A stretch of DNA of 64,000 nt from Symsagittifera roscoffensis (lineage: Eukaryota; Xenacoelomorpha; Acoela; Convolutidae): contig NC_087064.1 in NCBI RefSeq assembly GCF_963678635.1, positions 51,912,684 through 51,976,683 of the forward strand. Direction: 5' to 3'. Position 1 is the stretch's first letter; each line of letters begins with the position of its first letter. Positions 20,502 through 32,640 of this stretch are shown piece after piece. The notes under the pieces are model-generated. The model searched no databases and was not told where the DNA came from. It saw only the letters and a list, made by a program, of their open reading frames with translations. The translations under genes were made by a program, and so were the position numbers.

Positions 20502-20620
20502 TTCCGACTGCACATTGGTGCTAAATGCACTTTTACGAAAACTTTAGGATGGGTCAGCCGGAATTGGTTGCCTTGAAATAGTACCAAAGGGAGACCCTTT
20601 GTAAGCTTTTGGCAACCAGA
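20502..20620 (+). repeat. hAT-type MITE fragment
   Basis: The 3' half only: ACATTGGTGCTAAATGCAC, TTTACGAAAACTTTAGGATG, GGTCAGCCGGAATTGG and AAAGGGAGACCCTTTG parallel the complete copy's ATATTGGCGCCAAAGGCGCC, TTTAGAAAAATTTTAGGGT, CGGTCGGGCAAAAATGG and AAAGGGGGGACCC. Confidence 0.55.
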
Positions 20621-20629
20621 TTTAAAAAC

Positions 20630-21310
20630 CTATTAGTAATAGTAGTTAAGACACTTCACTCTCTGGGGGGGTAAAAAGTTTGCTACGGGTTGAAACAGTA
20701 GCAAATTTTCAAAAAAAAATTTTTCTTCCGTGAACATAAAGACAAAATTTGTTCAGCATTTTCATCCTCAAGTTTCATTTTCATCTTCACAGTTCATCAA
20801 ACACTTCAAACACAGTTTGTGATGCTGAAAAGCTTTCATCTTAATAATCATGGACAAAGAACCTTTTTTGAACCATATCAGATTGATAGTAGAAAAGCTT
20901 TATCAACTATTTATTTTAAGTTTTAGGGGAGAAACTAAAGCACAAAAATAAAATGCCCAGCGCCAAAATTTTTTTGATCAAGTATCTAAAAACATGTTAT
21001 AAACAACTTTCTCGAATTTTAGCTCAAGTCATGTGAGATACATCACCAACAAATTATAAAATATCACAAGCTGTTAATCTGACATTCAAAAATTTGTGAA
21101 AAAGAAACAGAGCGGGGGGAATTTTCTTTACTTTCCTTTTTTTCTTTAAAAGTTGGCACAAAACGAAAACTTGACGAAATTACCTATAAAAAATTCAATT
21201 CAAACTCATTGAGAAAGTATTTTGGTTAAAATAATTTTGAAGAATTTAGTAGTGTCTTCCTTTATGAGATCGATTTCAGATAAACTGTTTCAGCCATTCC
21301 CCAACGTAAT
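20630..21310. other. No gene seen
   Basis: AT-rich DNA with only short frames; no repeat recognised except scattered purine runs. Confidence 0.4.
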
Positions 21311-21314
21311 CAAA

Positions 21315-22235
21315 GAGAGTCCGGGTTAATAGGTGTTGAGATGAATTTTTGGAGTTTTTTTTTCAACTGAAGTCTCATTTGAGATTGAAATATTGACTTT
21401 GCTTTTTTAAACGCTTCTGTGAAAAACTCTATTACAATCAGTTTTTTTAAAAGAAAAATCAATACATTACCACGCAACTCTTTTGGCAACCTTTCTTAAT
21501 TATAACAAGACTGCTCGTATCAGGGCGAAGCCTTGAATGTTCTGACTGCCTTTTAAGGTTTATGGAGCAGCAATAACATAAAAAAATTAAATGAAACAAA
21601 AGAAAATGAAAATTTTTTCTTCTAAAATTTGAATTTTTTAAATGAAAATCATCCCCCCACACGCAATATAAAGTACAAAAGGATAGATTTTGGCAATTAA
21701 GCTTCGTTCAACCAATTTGGAACGACTTCTAAGACGGATTAAATCTCCGCTTACGCGTTAATAGCGCGAATTATATTGCGCGTTAATTGTCCCAAATGGC
21801 AATCTTTAAACCCTCATAACTTTACGAAAAAATAATCACAGGTGAAATATCTTTTCAAATTTAAGCTCAGGACAACAATACTTTTTGAATGATACAAAAA
21901 AATTCCGTAAAATGGCTAGTTAAAAAGTCGAAATTTGTCTGAAAAAAAAACCCACCCCGAGCACAAATATTCCGTTACTTTCGTATCGAAAGTCGGAACA
22001 ATAAAGTCTCAATAAAAACAATACTTGGGATTTTTTTGCACGTCCTTACAACAAAACTGCTCGCGTAATGGTTAAATTTTATTAATTGTTGTGCCAGTCC
22101 TTTGGGCGATTGATATACTTTTGTTGCTTCACTTAGGCTCTATTGGTTTATTTTGAGCTCAGTAATGCCATACTAGGATCAGTTAGCTATCCTTATTGTT
22201 CCTTCCGTCGAAGAAAGAAAGGCATAAATTTGCTC
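21315..22235. repeat. Local duplication, copy 1, interrupted by family C
   Basis: 21315-21505 and 22000-22235 together correspond to the uninterrupted stretch 22578-23000. Shared text includes TAATAGGTGTTGAGA, GTCTCATTTGAGATTGAAAT, TACCACGCAACTCTTTTGG, then AATAAAGTCTCAATAA, CTGCTCGCGT and GCCATACTAGGATCAGTTAG. In copy 1 a reversed family C element (21506-21999) sits between the two halves. Non-coding. Confidence 0.85.
21506..21999 (-). repeat. Family C interspersed repeat, inserted in a duplicated locus
   Basis: Reversed relative to the 23.6-kb copy, it begins CAAGACTGCTCGTATCAGGG and ends TTTCGTATCGAAAGTCGGAAC. Comparison with 22578-23000 shows the same flanks joined without it, so its borders can be read to within a few bases. 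It has no conserved reading frame. Confidence 0.85.
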
Positions 22236-22480
22236 GGGGTGGTTTTTTTATTCAGACCAAACCTCAAAAACAGGAATCTATGATGACTTTTGTGGTCGGG
22301 CTCACCACTAGACTAACCTAGTTTAGCCATTGCAGTGAAACGTGCAGTAGAGACGTGACTAAAAGAGCACAGTGATACTTTGATGCGGAAAGTTTAACGC
22401 GCATTTTTCGCGCGTTTCGAACTATCCCGCACCAAAAAATGTTCCACATCAATTGAGGCAGGCTAATTTATAATTCCATA
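22197..22480 (+). repeat. Diverged family C copy
   Basis: It starts ATTGTTCCTTCCGTCGAAG and continues with GCTCGGGGTGGTTTTTTTAT, TCAGACCAAA, TTAACGCGCATTTTTCGCGC and TGTTCCACATCAATTGAGGC, blocks found in the same order in family C. Confidence 0.55.
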
Positions 22481-22577
22481 CACGATTCTTAATATTTAGG
22501 CTAAAATCAAGAGTTTGTGGTTATTTCATTAACCAAGAATTATTCGAGACCAGTTTATGGGCAGTCTGAACATTCAG

Positions 22578-23000
22578 AACTCGGTTTAATAGGTGTTGAG
22601 AAGAAGTTTTGGAGTTTTTATTTTCAATTGAAGTCTCATTTGAGATTGAAATATTGACTTTGCCTTTTTTAAACGCTTCTGTGCAAAACTCCAATACAAT
22701 CAAAGTTTTTTTTAGAAAAGTCAATACATTACCACGCAACTCTTTTGGCAACCTTTCGTACATATAATAAAGTCTCAATAACAACCATACTTGTGATATT
22801 TTTGCATGTCCTTACAACAAGACTGCTCGCGTCAGGGTTCAATTTTATTAAAGCTTGTGCCAGTCCTTATGGCAAGTTATATACTTTTGTTGCTTCGCAC
22901 ACGCTCTATTGGTTTGTTTTGAGCACAGTAATGCCATACTAGGATCAGTTAGCTATCCTTATTGTTCCTACCTTCGAACAAAGTGAGGCATAAATCTTTG
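22578..23000. repeat. Local duplication, copy 2 (without the family C insertion)
   Basis: Continuous counterpart of 21315-21505 plus 22000-22235. The junction reads CAACCTTTCGTACATATAATAAAGTCTC-like (TTTCGTACATATAATAAAG) where copy 1 has the 494-bp element. Non-coding. Confidence 0.85.
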
Positions 23001-23009
23001 CCCTAATTC

Positions 23010-23435
23010 GAGAAGTCTTGTTTCATTAAAGAAAGATTCCTTAGCCACGTTGACTCGTTGCATACGATATGAGTTGATAAAAAATTGGGAACATTGCGGG
23101 CAATAATTATCTCAATTAGCTAAGATGGCAAAACTCAATGAAAATTTGTCTAGCAAGTAAAAAAAAAACATCTAATTAGCTACTTTCTTCAAGCATTCAA
23201 ACATAACGAATATTTTAAACTCACTTTAAAATTTTAAGCTCTTTGGTACATTGATGCATAACAAATTCTATAGTTTTTTCTGCAAAAGGAAACTTTCTGT
23301 TCAACCAGAATAATTTATACCAACATGAAAATGGAAGCATTGTAATCTATTAAAAAGCCATATACACAAATTTATCCCAATAAAATTACACTAGGATTCG
23401 AAAATTATTCAAACATAAAATGTTCTTTTAGTTTT
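23010..23435. other. No gene seen
   Basis: AT-rich DNA; ATTCGAGAAGTCTTGTTT at about 23005 resembles the 3' end of family C. Confidence 0.35.
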
Positions 23436-23439
23436 TTTT

Positions 23440-24690
23440 GTTCCGACCTTCGATGATAGAGACAAAATATCTGTGCGTGTGGTGTTTTTTTTTTCTCAAG
23501 AAATAATTTTATTGGGGATTTTTTTTTACTTCTGAAGCATTTTGATGCGTGAGTTTGAAAATTTTCAACAAATTTTGCCGACAAGTTTTTTGTTCCGACT
23601 TTCGATACAAAAGTAACGGAATATTTGTGCTCGGGGTGGGTTTTTTTTCTTCAGACAAATTTCGACTTTTTGACGGAATTTTTTAAATATCATTCGAAAG
23701 GTATTGTTGTCCTGAGCTCAAATTTGAAAAGATATTTCACCTGTGATCATTTTTCGTAAAGTTATGGGGATTTTAAGATTGCCATTTTGGCCAATTTGGG
23801 ACAATTAACGCGTAAGCGGAGAGTTAATCCGTCTTAGAAATTGTTCCAAATTGGTTAAAAGCTTATTCGCCATAATTGGTTTGTTACAAGGAGCAAAATC
23901 TATCCTTTTGTACTTTGTATGGCGTGTTGGGGGATGATTTTTATTAAAAATTTCAAATTTAAGAAATTTTTTTTTTTTCATTTTTTTTTCTTACATATAA
24001 TTTTTTAATGTTATTACTGCTCCATAAACCTTAAAAGGCTGTCGGGATATTCAGGGCTTCGCCCTGATACGAGCAGTCTTGTTCGTAATTTATGGGGGTT
24101 TGAAAATTTGGAATATATAATTCCTTTGAAGTCTCCCATTTTTTATATGTACCTATAGTGAAATATTCTGGCTCAGAACTCAATTTGATTGAGGCAAGCT
24201 GACTATTGCAAATATTTCGTTATTAGCTTCAAAGCTAATCACTTATTTGGTCCGATATTTTTGGCAGTAACTTTTGATAAGAGTAGTCTTGTTGTTCTGA
24301 CTTTAGAAAAAAATAATAGAAAATCTATGCTTGGAATGGTTTTTTATTTAGTCAATTTTCTTTTATGCGTTTTCCAAAGATTTTTTTCTACCATCTGAAA
24401 TACCGTTGCTCGGAGCTCAAAAGTCACAGGATATTTCACCTGTGAATTTTTGTGTAAAAGTACGGGGAAAAAATCGCTAGCCTGGTCAATTCGGGATAAC
24501 TAGGCGCAATATAATTTGTAAGTGGTGAAATAAATTATTCCAAATTCGATTGAAGCAAGTCATCTGGTCTTATTATTAAGACAGGAGACGCTAAATAGCT
24601 TGTGGGGGATAAAAAATTTTTAACCACTTTTAAATTGGATTTAAAGTGCAGTGGGAACATTCAGGACTTGCCCTGATATACTAACTTTCG
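23440..24690 (+). repeat. Head-to-tail array of family C copies
   Basis: Four segments follow each other in the same orientation: a short one (about 23440-23591), a near-complete one (23592-24083), a fragment ending TAGTCTTGTT (24084-24293) and a diverged one (24294-24690). Junctions join the end motif AGTCTTGTT to the start motif GTTC(C/T)GACTTT. The diverged copy keeps GCTCGGAGCTCAAA, ATATTTCACCTGTGAA and AACATTCAGGACTTGCCCTG. Non-coding. Confidence 0.8.
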
Positions 24691-24992
24691 TGTTTCATTG
24701 TTAAAGCGACGATTGCTGGTGGAACCTAATCCTACTATTTGCGCAGCATACCGCAATTCTTCTTTGAATAAAGCTTAGGTTGTTGTATTTTAATAATCCC
24801 GCGAAAACGAGTCACAAGTTTGGCACAAATTTTTATGCTACTACAACATGCTCAGAAAAACTATCTAAATGTTGCTCTCTTGAATTTTCCATTTGTTATC
24901 AACGAAAATAACCGCAGCAAATTTCCAACGAACCTCATATCTTCCGCCTGCAGGGTTTCCAAGACCAGTTTGTCCCCTCCCTTGATAGCCAC

Positions 24993-25187
24993 TATCAGAT
25001 CCGAAATTAGGCCGATGGTGCAACACTATAACACTAGTCGCATTCTGAGTACACATTAGAAATATGGATACTGATCCAGTCATTCGGAAAAAGTCCATCT
25101 GGAGATTGATATTCAGGTGGTAACTCAGTGGATACAGGGTGTGGGGGAGACGCATCTGATTCCAAGGAGCTTTTTTGTCGTTCACGC
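24993..25187 (-). CDS. Exon 2 of the M1 aminopeptidase-like gene
   Basis: After the acceptor CTCATGTTTCAG|GCGTG the frame reads APWNQMRLPHTLYPLSYHLN, then INLQMDFFRMTGSVSIFL and CTQNATSVIVLHH. The start of nearly all M1 aminopeptidases is WxxxRLPxxLxPxxYxLxLxPxLxxxxFxGxVxIxxxxxxxTxxIxLHxxxL, so this assignment is strong. The exon begins with two bases that complete the single base left by exon 1 (glycine). I place the donor at GATA|GTGGCT (24993/24992) because its phase fits exon 3; the signal is weak and a nearby alternative is possible. Intron 2 is about 15.5 kb. Confidence 0.85.
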
Positions 25188-25204
25188 CTGAAACATGAGA
25201 AGAA

Positions 25205-27500
25205 TAACGGGATCAAGTCAGCATCCCCCCTCCCAAATAGACCAAGTTAAGATCATCCACCCAAGCGTTCATTTTAAATTGAATCTACTTAGCGCCGCAT
25301 GTAAAATGTTCTATTCTGATTGGCTGAAAATTCGAACTCAGAACCAAGTTAACACCCTCCCCCAAATGGTCCGAAAAAAGTACAGAAGCGCCGGGAAAAC
25401 ATTCGGCTCTTTTTCCTTTTCCCCACCTCAACGAACATGAGTTTTATGGTGGTGTACCGGGGGTTTTACAAGGTTAATTATGAAGACCAAATATGTTTGT
25501 CATAACTTATTTAGTCCGTATGTCAATTTTCATAACAATCGAACAAAGTGAACATAATTTTTACTAGTAAAATTTTGCAGGTGGGGGGGGGGGGGGGGGG
25601 AGGAAAAACCAGCGTATAAGTCCTAATCAATAACACTACAGCAGACAACTATTTTTTTATCATCTTTACAAATCATAATTCTTCTTTTATCAATTGGGTA
25701 AACTTATTTCAGGTATTATTACGACAAATCGCACGGCAAATATTGCTACTTCCCCGTAATATTTAAAAGTTTCTTAAGCCCAATCTAGACTATTTTTGAG
25801 GAGCGCGCGCGTTGCAGAAAGTTTTGACACGGTTTCACAAAAACTTGCCTGCATGGCCAAAAACTTTGGCAACATTGAGTCTTTGTAAAGCTATAGGTTT
25901 TAGTAATTTATAAAGTTTTAAATTAATTTTTATTTACCTGGAGTTGATGGGGCTTTTTCACCCCAGCGATTCTTCTTAAAATGATTTTTCATTTTACTAG
26001 CGGACCATAGTGTCTTAATCAGTTAGAGCTTCAACCTACTCATCGAGAAAGAAACATTTTGTATATAGAAATTATGATAGTTTGACTTAATCTGTAGCCC
26101 TAGTCTCAATGAAGGATCATTTCACAGTTAACTTCCAATCAAAATTACGCACTGAGTACTGCGCCAGGCTTCTTCTGTTTCCTGAGCTTCTGGGGATACA
26201 AAACTCTTCAAATTACAATTGTGTAATTTATTTGATTATCTTATTTTAAAAAAAAAATAGTAAAGTGTTCAATTTGTGCCGCTATAAGCTACTATTAAAT
26301 GCCATTGCTTCCTCGAGAATGAAAATATATCGAGTCGAATATATGCACTATATTTTTCTTCAACTCAAACGATGCCTCTGCTATACAAGAGTACTTCAAC
26401 AATTAGGAAGCTGCAAACGTCGATGTCTTGGCGTTTGTCAATAATTCTGCAGAATCTAAGTCTGCAAATTTTGTTATCATTTGAATTTTTTTTTGAAAAA
26501 ATTAATCTCACTGACAAAAAAAATATTTTTGACTTCTAGATAACTTTTAAGCAAAAAAAAATCAAGTTAACCTGTCATCATGACATCGTCCGGTAAAACA
26601 GCGAAAACTCATAATGAAAAAGCAAATTCGTTCAATCAGTTCTTTAGTTTGGTTCTTCTGCCCAAATTTTTTTTTGCTATGTTTGAGACTGAAGAGAATT
26701 TTTTTGAAGAAGATTTTAAAAAGCACATAAAATCAAAATTTGTTTTGTGTTTGCGATAGCTGAACTTTTTGCACAGTGGATGAATTACCTTCATTTCTTC
26801 CTAAAAAAGGCACGGAAGAGTTATTACTCATAGCTTAGGCTCTTTTCAACGTGAAACTTTCAGAAACGACCAGGCTATAGATCTGAAAATTTTCATGTGC
26901 TACATCTATTCATAAGTCAGGTTTAACCAATAATGTCGAAAACTACCGGCCAAAAAGTTTTCGACAAAAAAACTTTTTTGATCTTGGAGCGCAAAATTTT
27001 AAAAATTCGCCTCTGCCGAAGTAACAGGTTTCATAAGCCCTGAAAAACATAGATTCATGCAAAATCGTTACATTATTACCCAAACGCTTTTTTATTTTGA
27101 TGAGCCATATGACAAAATTGACAAGTGTTTTTATCAATTTTGATGTGAAAAAAAAACTTTTGAACTTTAGCCTCTTTACATCCATCCTGTAGACGAAAGT
27201 TTTAAAGTGCAGTTTTGACTTATCATGAAAAAACTTATCATGGCAGTTAGTGACTATTTGAATGCCAGGATACAGAGGGTAAAAATTAATCGACCTCGCT
27301 CCGTGCCACTTATTGTGACTTTTGGCGTCAAGAAAGCAGTGTTATGGTACCTTCTGATTTGTTTTCTTTATAAAGACTTTCCTGATTATAATTAACAGAA
27401 AGATTTTTCGCTCAAGCGATGACAAGAAAGTTGTCTCTAATTAGGATTTTGAATCAATTCGTTCGGTTTAAGTAGCTGTTCGGAAGAACCGGCTGCAAAC
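25205..27500. other. Intronic DNA, no gene seen
   Basis: Part of intron 1 of the M1-like gene. It contains an 18-base G run (25583-25600). Open frames are short and without recognisable domains. Confidence 0.4.
25583..25600 (+). repeat. Homopolymer G run (18)
   Basis: Eighteen consecutive guanines follow TTTTGCAGGT. The length may be unstable and may be affected by sequencing error. Confidence 0.9.
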
Positions 27501-27514
27501 CCGCACCGAAGTTT

Positions 27515-27860
27515 CTCCGATTATTATCTATTATCTGGCGATTTTGTGGTCGAACAAAAAATTGATTTTTTAATAATCAATTATCTGGTAATTTTGTAGA
27601 ATAATCGATTATATGGAGAAAAAAATCCATTAAAAAACTTTAATTTTATGTCGATTATATTGGAATTTGATAGATTATAATAGATTCCCGCACCGAGCGC
27701 CCATGGATCATAATCGATTATATTGTCATAATATGGTCCGCAATAAAATGACAAAATAATCTATTATAATCAATTAAAAATGGATTATAATCCTAATATT
27801 TTTTTGTCAATATAATCCATTATAATCGATTTTAATCGATTATAATGGATTTTTTCGAGG
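27515..27860. repeat. ATCGATTATAAT-rich repeat block
   Basis: Many copies in both orientations of ATAATCGATTATA, ATAATGGATT and AATCCATTATAATCG occur between 27520 and 27860, including TAATCGATTTTAATCGATTA near 27830. The 3' part (27700-27930) is the diverged partner of 10770-11015. The core also flanks the hairpin at 1202-1343. Confidence 0.75.
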
Positions 27861-27939
27861 GTTTATTCATGAAATTTACAATTTATTTAAAGTTATCTTA
27901 TTTCCTGTTTAGTGCAGTTGCTACGTATTACGTTTCATA

Positions 27940-30440
27940 AAATGTTACATTTCAGAACAAAATTTCTATGAGACAATTTTTATGAGACTTTTTGGTCTCT
28001 GTTTTTAAATTCATCGCAGTTTAACACTTCATTTTACTGTTTTTTTTTTACCTCAAACTACATTCTTGAAAACTTGCGATCATTTGACTTCAATAAATTC
28101 TGTTTTTCTTTGTGCCCTTGAAAATATTGTGCCCTTGCTAAGGCGTTGAACTGATATCTTTGTAAAAAGTTGAAGCAAAATTGTAGTAAATCAGGTAGAT
28201 TTTCGTGAAATTCTTCAATCGGAATGGAGTGTTTTTGTATTTTTGTCTTGGTTTTCTTAGGAGAGGTCAGATAATTATTTTGATTGAACTGAAACAGGTC
28301 AAGAAGTATTTGGAAGCTTTTTCAAAATCTCACTGAGTATAAAATTCTAGATAAGCGCTTGAGTTCAGTAAGAGAGAAGCATCTGGCCAATCTCCAACAA
28401 ACTATTATGCATTTATTCTTTTTTAATTAGATAGTTTCAGTTTATCAAAGATTTTTTGTTTTGGTTAACGAGGTTAGAGTTTTGATTCGTAAGTGCGTAG
28501 AAAAACAATTCATGCAACAGCAGCCTGAATGTTTCGACCAGCAGCCTGTTACCTCTATAGAAAACGGTAACCTTGTTAAAAATTTGAAAAGAATATTGTA
28601 CATCAAGGAAAAAATTTTGTAATTTTTTAAACTTTGTCCCGCCACACGATAAGTTAAGTTACTAAGTGATAAAATTCAAATATAGCAAAGCATGAAAAAA
28701 ATTCCAAGAGCAGCATTTGTTAAACCACTGCTTATGCGTTATTAGCACGAAATTATTTATCACGCGTTTATGATCCAAATTGTCAAATTGGCGACCGGGG
28801 GCTAGTTTTTTCAGCCGACCAGTCTTTTGACAAAAAAAAACAAATCATTATGACTAGCAGGCTTAAGTGACAAGTTAGCTGAGTGAGTAATTCAGTCATA
28901 TATTTCAGGGGTTGTCAACTCCTCTCTCACTTCTTTCAATAAATTTTAAGCTGTTTCTCAGCTTTGTTGATTTAGTTTTTCAAAAATTTGGTTTAAAAAA
29001 AATCGAGGTCAAAACCTTTTCAGAAATATTTTTTTAAATTTAAATTATAAAAAAGAGTGTACGCGATATTACAAATGCACTTAAATCGACTCTTGCTTAA
29101 AGTTTTTCGATTCACAACAGAACAATATAATAAATTACCCTTCCAGCGATAGTAATTTAGAGCATCACAAACAAAAAAATTTAAGCAAAAACAAAACTGA
29201 TCTAATCGCAACTTTGGTAAATGCATACAAAAACATACTGCAAAATTTTTCTAACGAACTTCTCGATGGTTCCGACCAGGTAGATTTTTTTTGCATCCTA
29301 GATCCCAAAAAACAAGGTAAAAGTTTGGCCTCAAAAGAAACCCGAAAATTAGTAATTGCCCCCAAAAATTTCTCCTAAGGGATAAATGAGCCTCCATGAA
29401 CCTTGAATTGTGATAAAAGAAATTCCTGTTACATCAAGAAAACGAAATTGTGACTTTTGCGGCCATTGTTGATCTCCAGTGAAACTGGCGACTTATTAAT
29501 AAAACTGGCTGTTTGAACTTTGTTGGTTTCTTTATTCTCGATTCATTTTGCGAAAAGTTCAGGAAATTGGTTGTAACACTTTGCATTTAGTTGATTCAAA
29601 AATTTAAAAATTATCCAAATAATTTTAGTCTGTCCTTTATACCGAATGGAAAAACCACTGTAATTTTAGCAAAAACTTTAAGACAAATTCAAGAAATCGT
29701 GAGCAAAAAGTGAACGTTTGGAACAATTTCTGATTATGTTTGGAATTTAAGGGTTGTGGGGACCATGTTTGACGCCTAAGTCAAGCGAAATATCCGCCTC
29801 TGATGACATGAAATTTTCAAAACCTGGACCAGAATCTTTTGAGACTGAAAGTTTTATGTTTTGTTGGAAATTGATCTAAGATGAAATATTGGGAAGTAAT
29901 TGCCTTGATTTGTCGACAAACTCTATAAACCTTCAGCTATAAGCTAAAATTGTGTTGGGCCCGTTGCTTTTTTTGCTGTTAGGCAGTCGAAAAAAATTAA
30001 TTATTTGATTTTTTATTCTTTTTTTTTCCAAAAAAATAAAGTTTTTGATTGGATAATTTTTTGTCTGCTAAAAGCCTGGTCTGCTAAAAACCCCTGGCCA
30101 CCTTTAAACTTCTACAATCTTATACAATTTTAGGTGAAACACACTCACAGACAAAAGACTTTTTTACATATTCTGTCAAAAAATTAAAAATCGAAATTTG
30201 TCTGGAGAAAAAATCGACCCTGAGCTCAAAAACTCCGTTACTCTTTTCGATAACCAAAGCTTTTTTGCTCAGACATTTCAGATTGAGACTTTTCGGGAAA
30301 AAAATACCGAGGCTTTTCTGCAAAAATAAGCCAGACATTACAGCCATTTTAAAATGAAGAGTTCTCAGCCAATTTCAGGCTCAGACCTCTGAAGCCGTCT
30401 AGAGTGGCAAAAAAACTGATTTTTGCGAAATAATCCTCTC
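27940..30440. other. Intronic DNA, no gene seen
   Basis: AT-rich stretch in intron 1. At about 28728 there is a short GCGTTATTAGCACGAAATTA segment that resembles the middle of family C. No coding region could be supported. Confidence 0.4.
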
Positions 30441-30444
30441 TTGC

Positions 30445-31900
30445 CGAATATAAGTGCAGCAAAGGGAAGCGGAGCAAGTGTTCAGTGTTTGCCAATGCTG
30501 TTTTAATTGGATAACGTCTAGAAATATTGCTGCAATAGTAAAGTGGCTGAAATTTTGCTGGTCGATTTGTCTTGATTTTTTTTGGCTGAAATATCTCAGT
30601 TTTAAATTGGTTGAAATATCTCTATCCGAAATGTCGCGGCAACAGATTGAAAGAGTACGTGGAGAAGGATCAAGTTACACGAAGATTCTTGTCTGGCAGC
30701 GCTTCAAAACTAACTCCTTCTAATGCTCATTTTGACAAACCCATTTTTGGATTAAGCACCTAAGATACACTATCCTATCCACTGTCAAAATTGCTACGAA
30801 TTAGCAACAAATTAAATACATTAATTAGTATTTTCTCATTTAAGAAAATTATTCTCAAAATCTCAGATAACACATGAAAACAATCAAATTCAATTTATTC
30901 ATAGCAGAAGAAAAATTTAGTTCACTTCAGGAACTAGGCAAAAAACGAACCAAAAATAGTTACAATTTATCGCACTCCACGCTAATTAAACATATATAAG
31001 TAGAAAAATTTGTTAATCTGAAGGTTTTTTCTTGCAACCAAAGTGTAATATGATCCGATAAGAGAAAAGTATAAGCCTGCCATTGAAACTAGTGTCATTT
31101 TCAACCAAAAAGGAATGATACTACAAAAAAATTATAATGACGTCATTCATTTTAAAGCATCTATTTTGGTTTTGAGTCAGACTGATTGAAGTTTTGTGGG
31201 TATAATGGCTGTCTTCTTACATAGCAATCGAATAAATTTTTTGAAGATCATTAAAGTTCCTGTCTCGAAAATAATCGAATACCTATGCCGTACGATGTCA
31301 ATCCTCACCGGATTTTCATGAACTATAAATCAACACAGAGTCGGGCGGATCTTTGCACTACTTGCGATACAACACAAACATGAAAAGCATAACTAGAAAA
31401 AATGGGAAAAGGTTAAAAACTAGGCGAACCAAAGTTTTTGTATATCTCGATAGAAAACAACAACTAGGGGGCGCGGGAGGAACGTGTTTGATATTGTATA
31501 AATTTGGTAAACAGTTGCGGGATATAATTGGACTTTGCCCTAAACTTAGTGACTTCTCTACTAAAGTAAGTGAGAGGAGTGAGATAATAGGACACAACAT
31601 TTCTCCTACAAAAAAAACTAAGGAGTCGCAGCTTCTGCAGGAAAAATTCTCGCAACCGATTTTTTCATAGCGGTCAAAAAACTTTCAGAAAGCAAGGATT
31701 TTTTTCTGGTCGTGGCGGCTAAAGTGGAGAAAATTTCCAAACCGGCTTTCTCGATTGAACAAACAACCTGAAAAAAAGCATGGTTGTTTTCAAAACAATT
31801 GAAAAAAAATTACAAAAAAAGTCAAATTTTCAAAGTTTTTACCTTGTTTGATGGCCATTTCTTTTTCAAAACAAAATGCAGCGTAGCAAATTATAATTGC
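30445..31900. other. Intronic DNA, no supported gene
   Basis: Two plus-strand frames (30454-30723 and 31353-31670) are longer than average but show no family motif, no codon pattern unlike the surroundings and no splice signals that would join them. I treat them as chance frames. Confidence 0.35.
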
Positions 31901-31934
31901 AGGCTTTCAACTACTTGTTGTTTTGATTAAACTT

Positions 31935-32465
31935 ATGATATGAGATTTGGCAGGATGGTTAGCGAGAAAAGTCCAAAAAGTTGTCAAAAAAAAAACATTT
32001 TTGAGAAGCATTGTTTTTTATGTAAAGAGTTTTTTTGCATAGCCGCTGATGCAAAACATATTCACATAACCTTTAATTTCGATTAAACCCAAAAACTCAG
32101 ATTTGGGAGGGTAATTCTCGAGAAAGTCAGTTTTAAAAAAATCAAAGAGTTTCGACTTTTCCGAGGGCTATACTTTTGATATCAAAATTTTTGTGAGTGG
32201 CCGTTATTGCAGCCGAACTTCTTGCTGCCCGATACTCTTTATCTCCATTGAACTAGCAGTCTCAGATTTGAGAGGTTAGTTTTCGAGAAAAGTTAAAATT
32301 ATTCAAAAAACGGTCAAAAAATCAAAAATTTGACTATTCCCGGACCATAACTTTATGTGTATGAAAATTGATGTAGCCGCTTATGCAGGGAGCTTTCCAA
32401 AACCTGTTGTGTTTATTTAGACCAAATATCAGATTTGGAAGGGTAGTTTTTGAGAAAACGAAAAA
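31935..32465 (+). repeat. Old tandem repeat of about 160 bp, four units
   Basis: The phrase (C/G)AGATTTGG-AGG-TGGTT---GAGAAAA recurs at about 31942, 32098, 32262 and 32430. Between these, GCATAGCCGCTGATGCAAA, GTGGCCGTTATTGCAGCC and TGTAGCCGCTTATGCAGG recur in register. The spacings are near 156, 164 and 168 bp. Units are diverged, so the array is old. Non-coding. Confidence 0.75.
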
Positions 32466-32640
32466 ATAACGGGTCAAATATTTCCCCACAGACTTTTTCG
32501 AAAGCTTGCAACTCCAGGATACTTTCTTACAGCACAAAAATATCTGGCAATTAAGCCGAAAAGTTGCACAGATAAATTAAAATCCAGCAAATCAAGTTCC
32601 ACCGGAAAAAAATCTATCGCAAACTTAATGAAAAAAGAAG

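Noticed and set aside
24820-25059. Plus-strand frame of 79 codons
   Set aside because: It lies opposite exon 2, whose M1 start motif is unmistakable.
30454-30723. Plus-strand frame of 89 codons
   Set aside because: No motif, no splice signals and ordinary local composition.
31353-31670. Plus-strand frame of 105 codons
   Set aside because: An open frame on the opposite strand is just as long; no family recognised.
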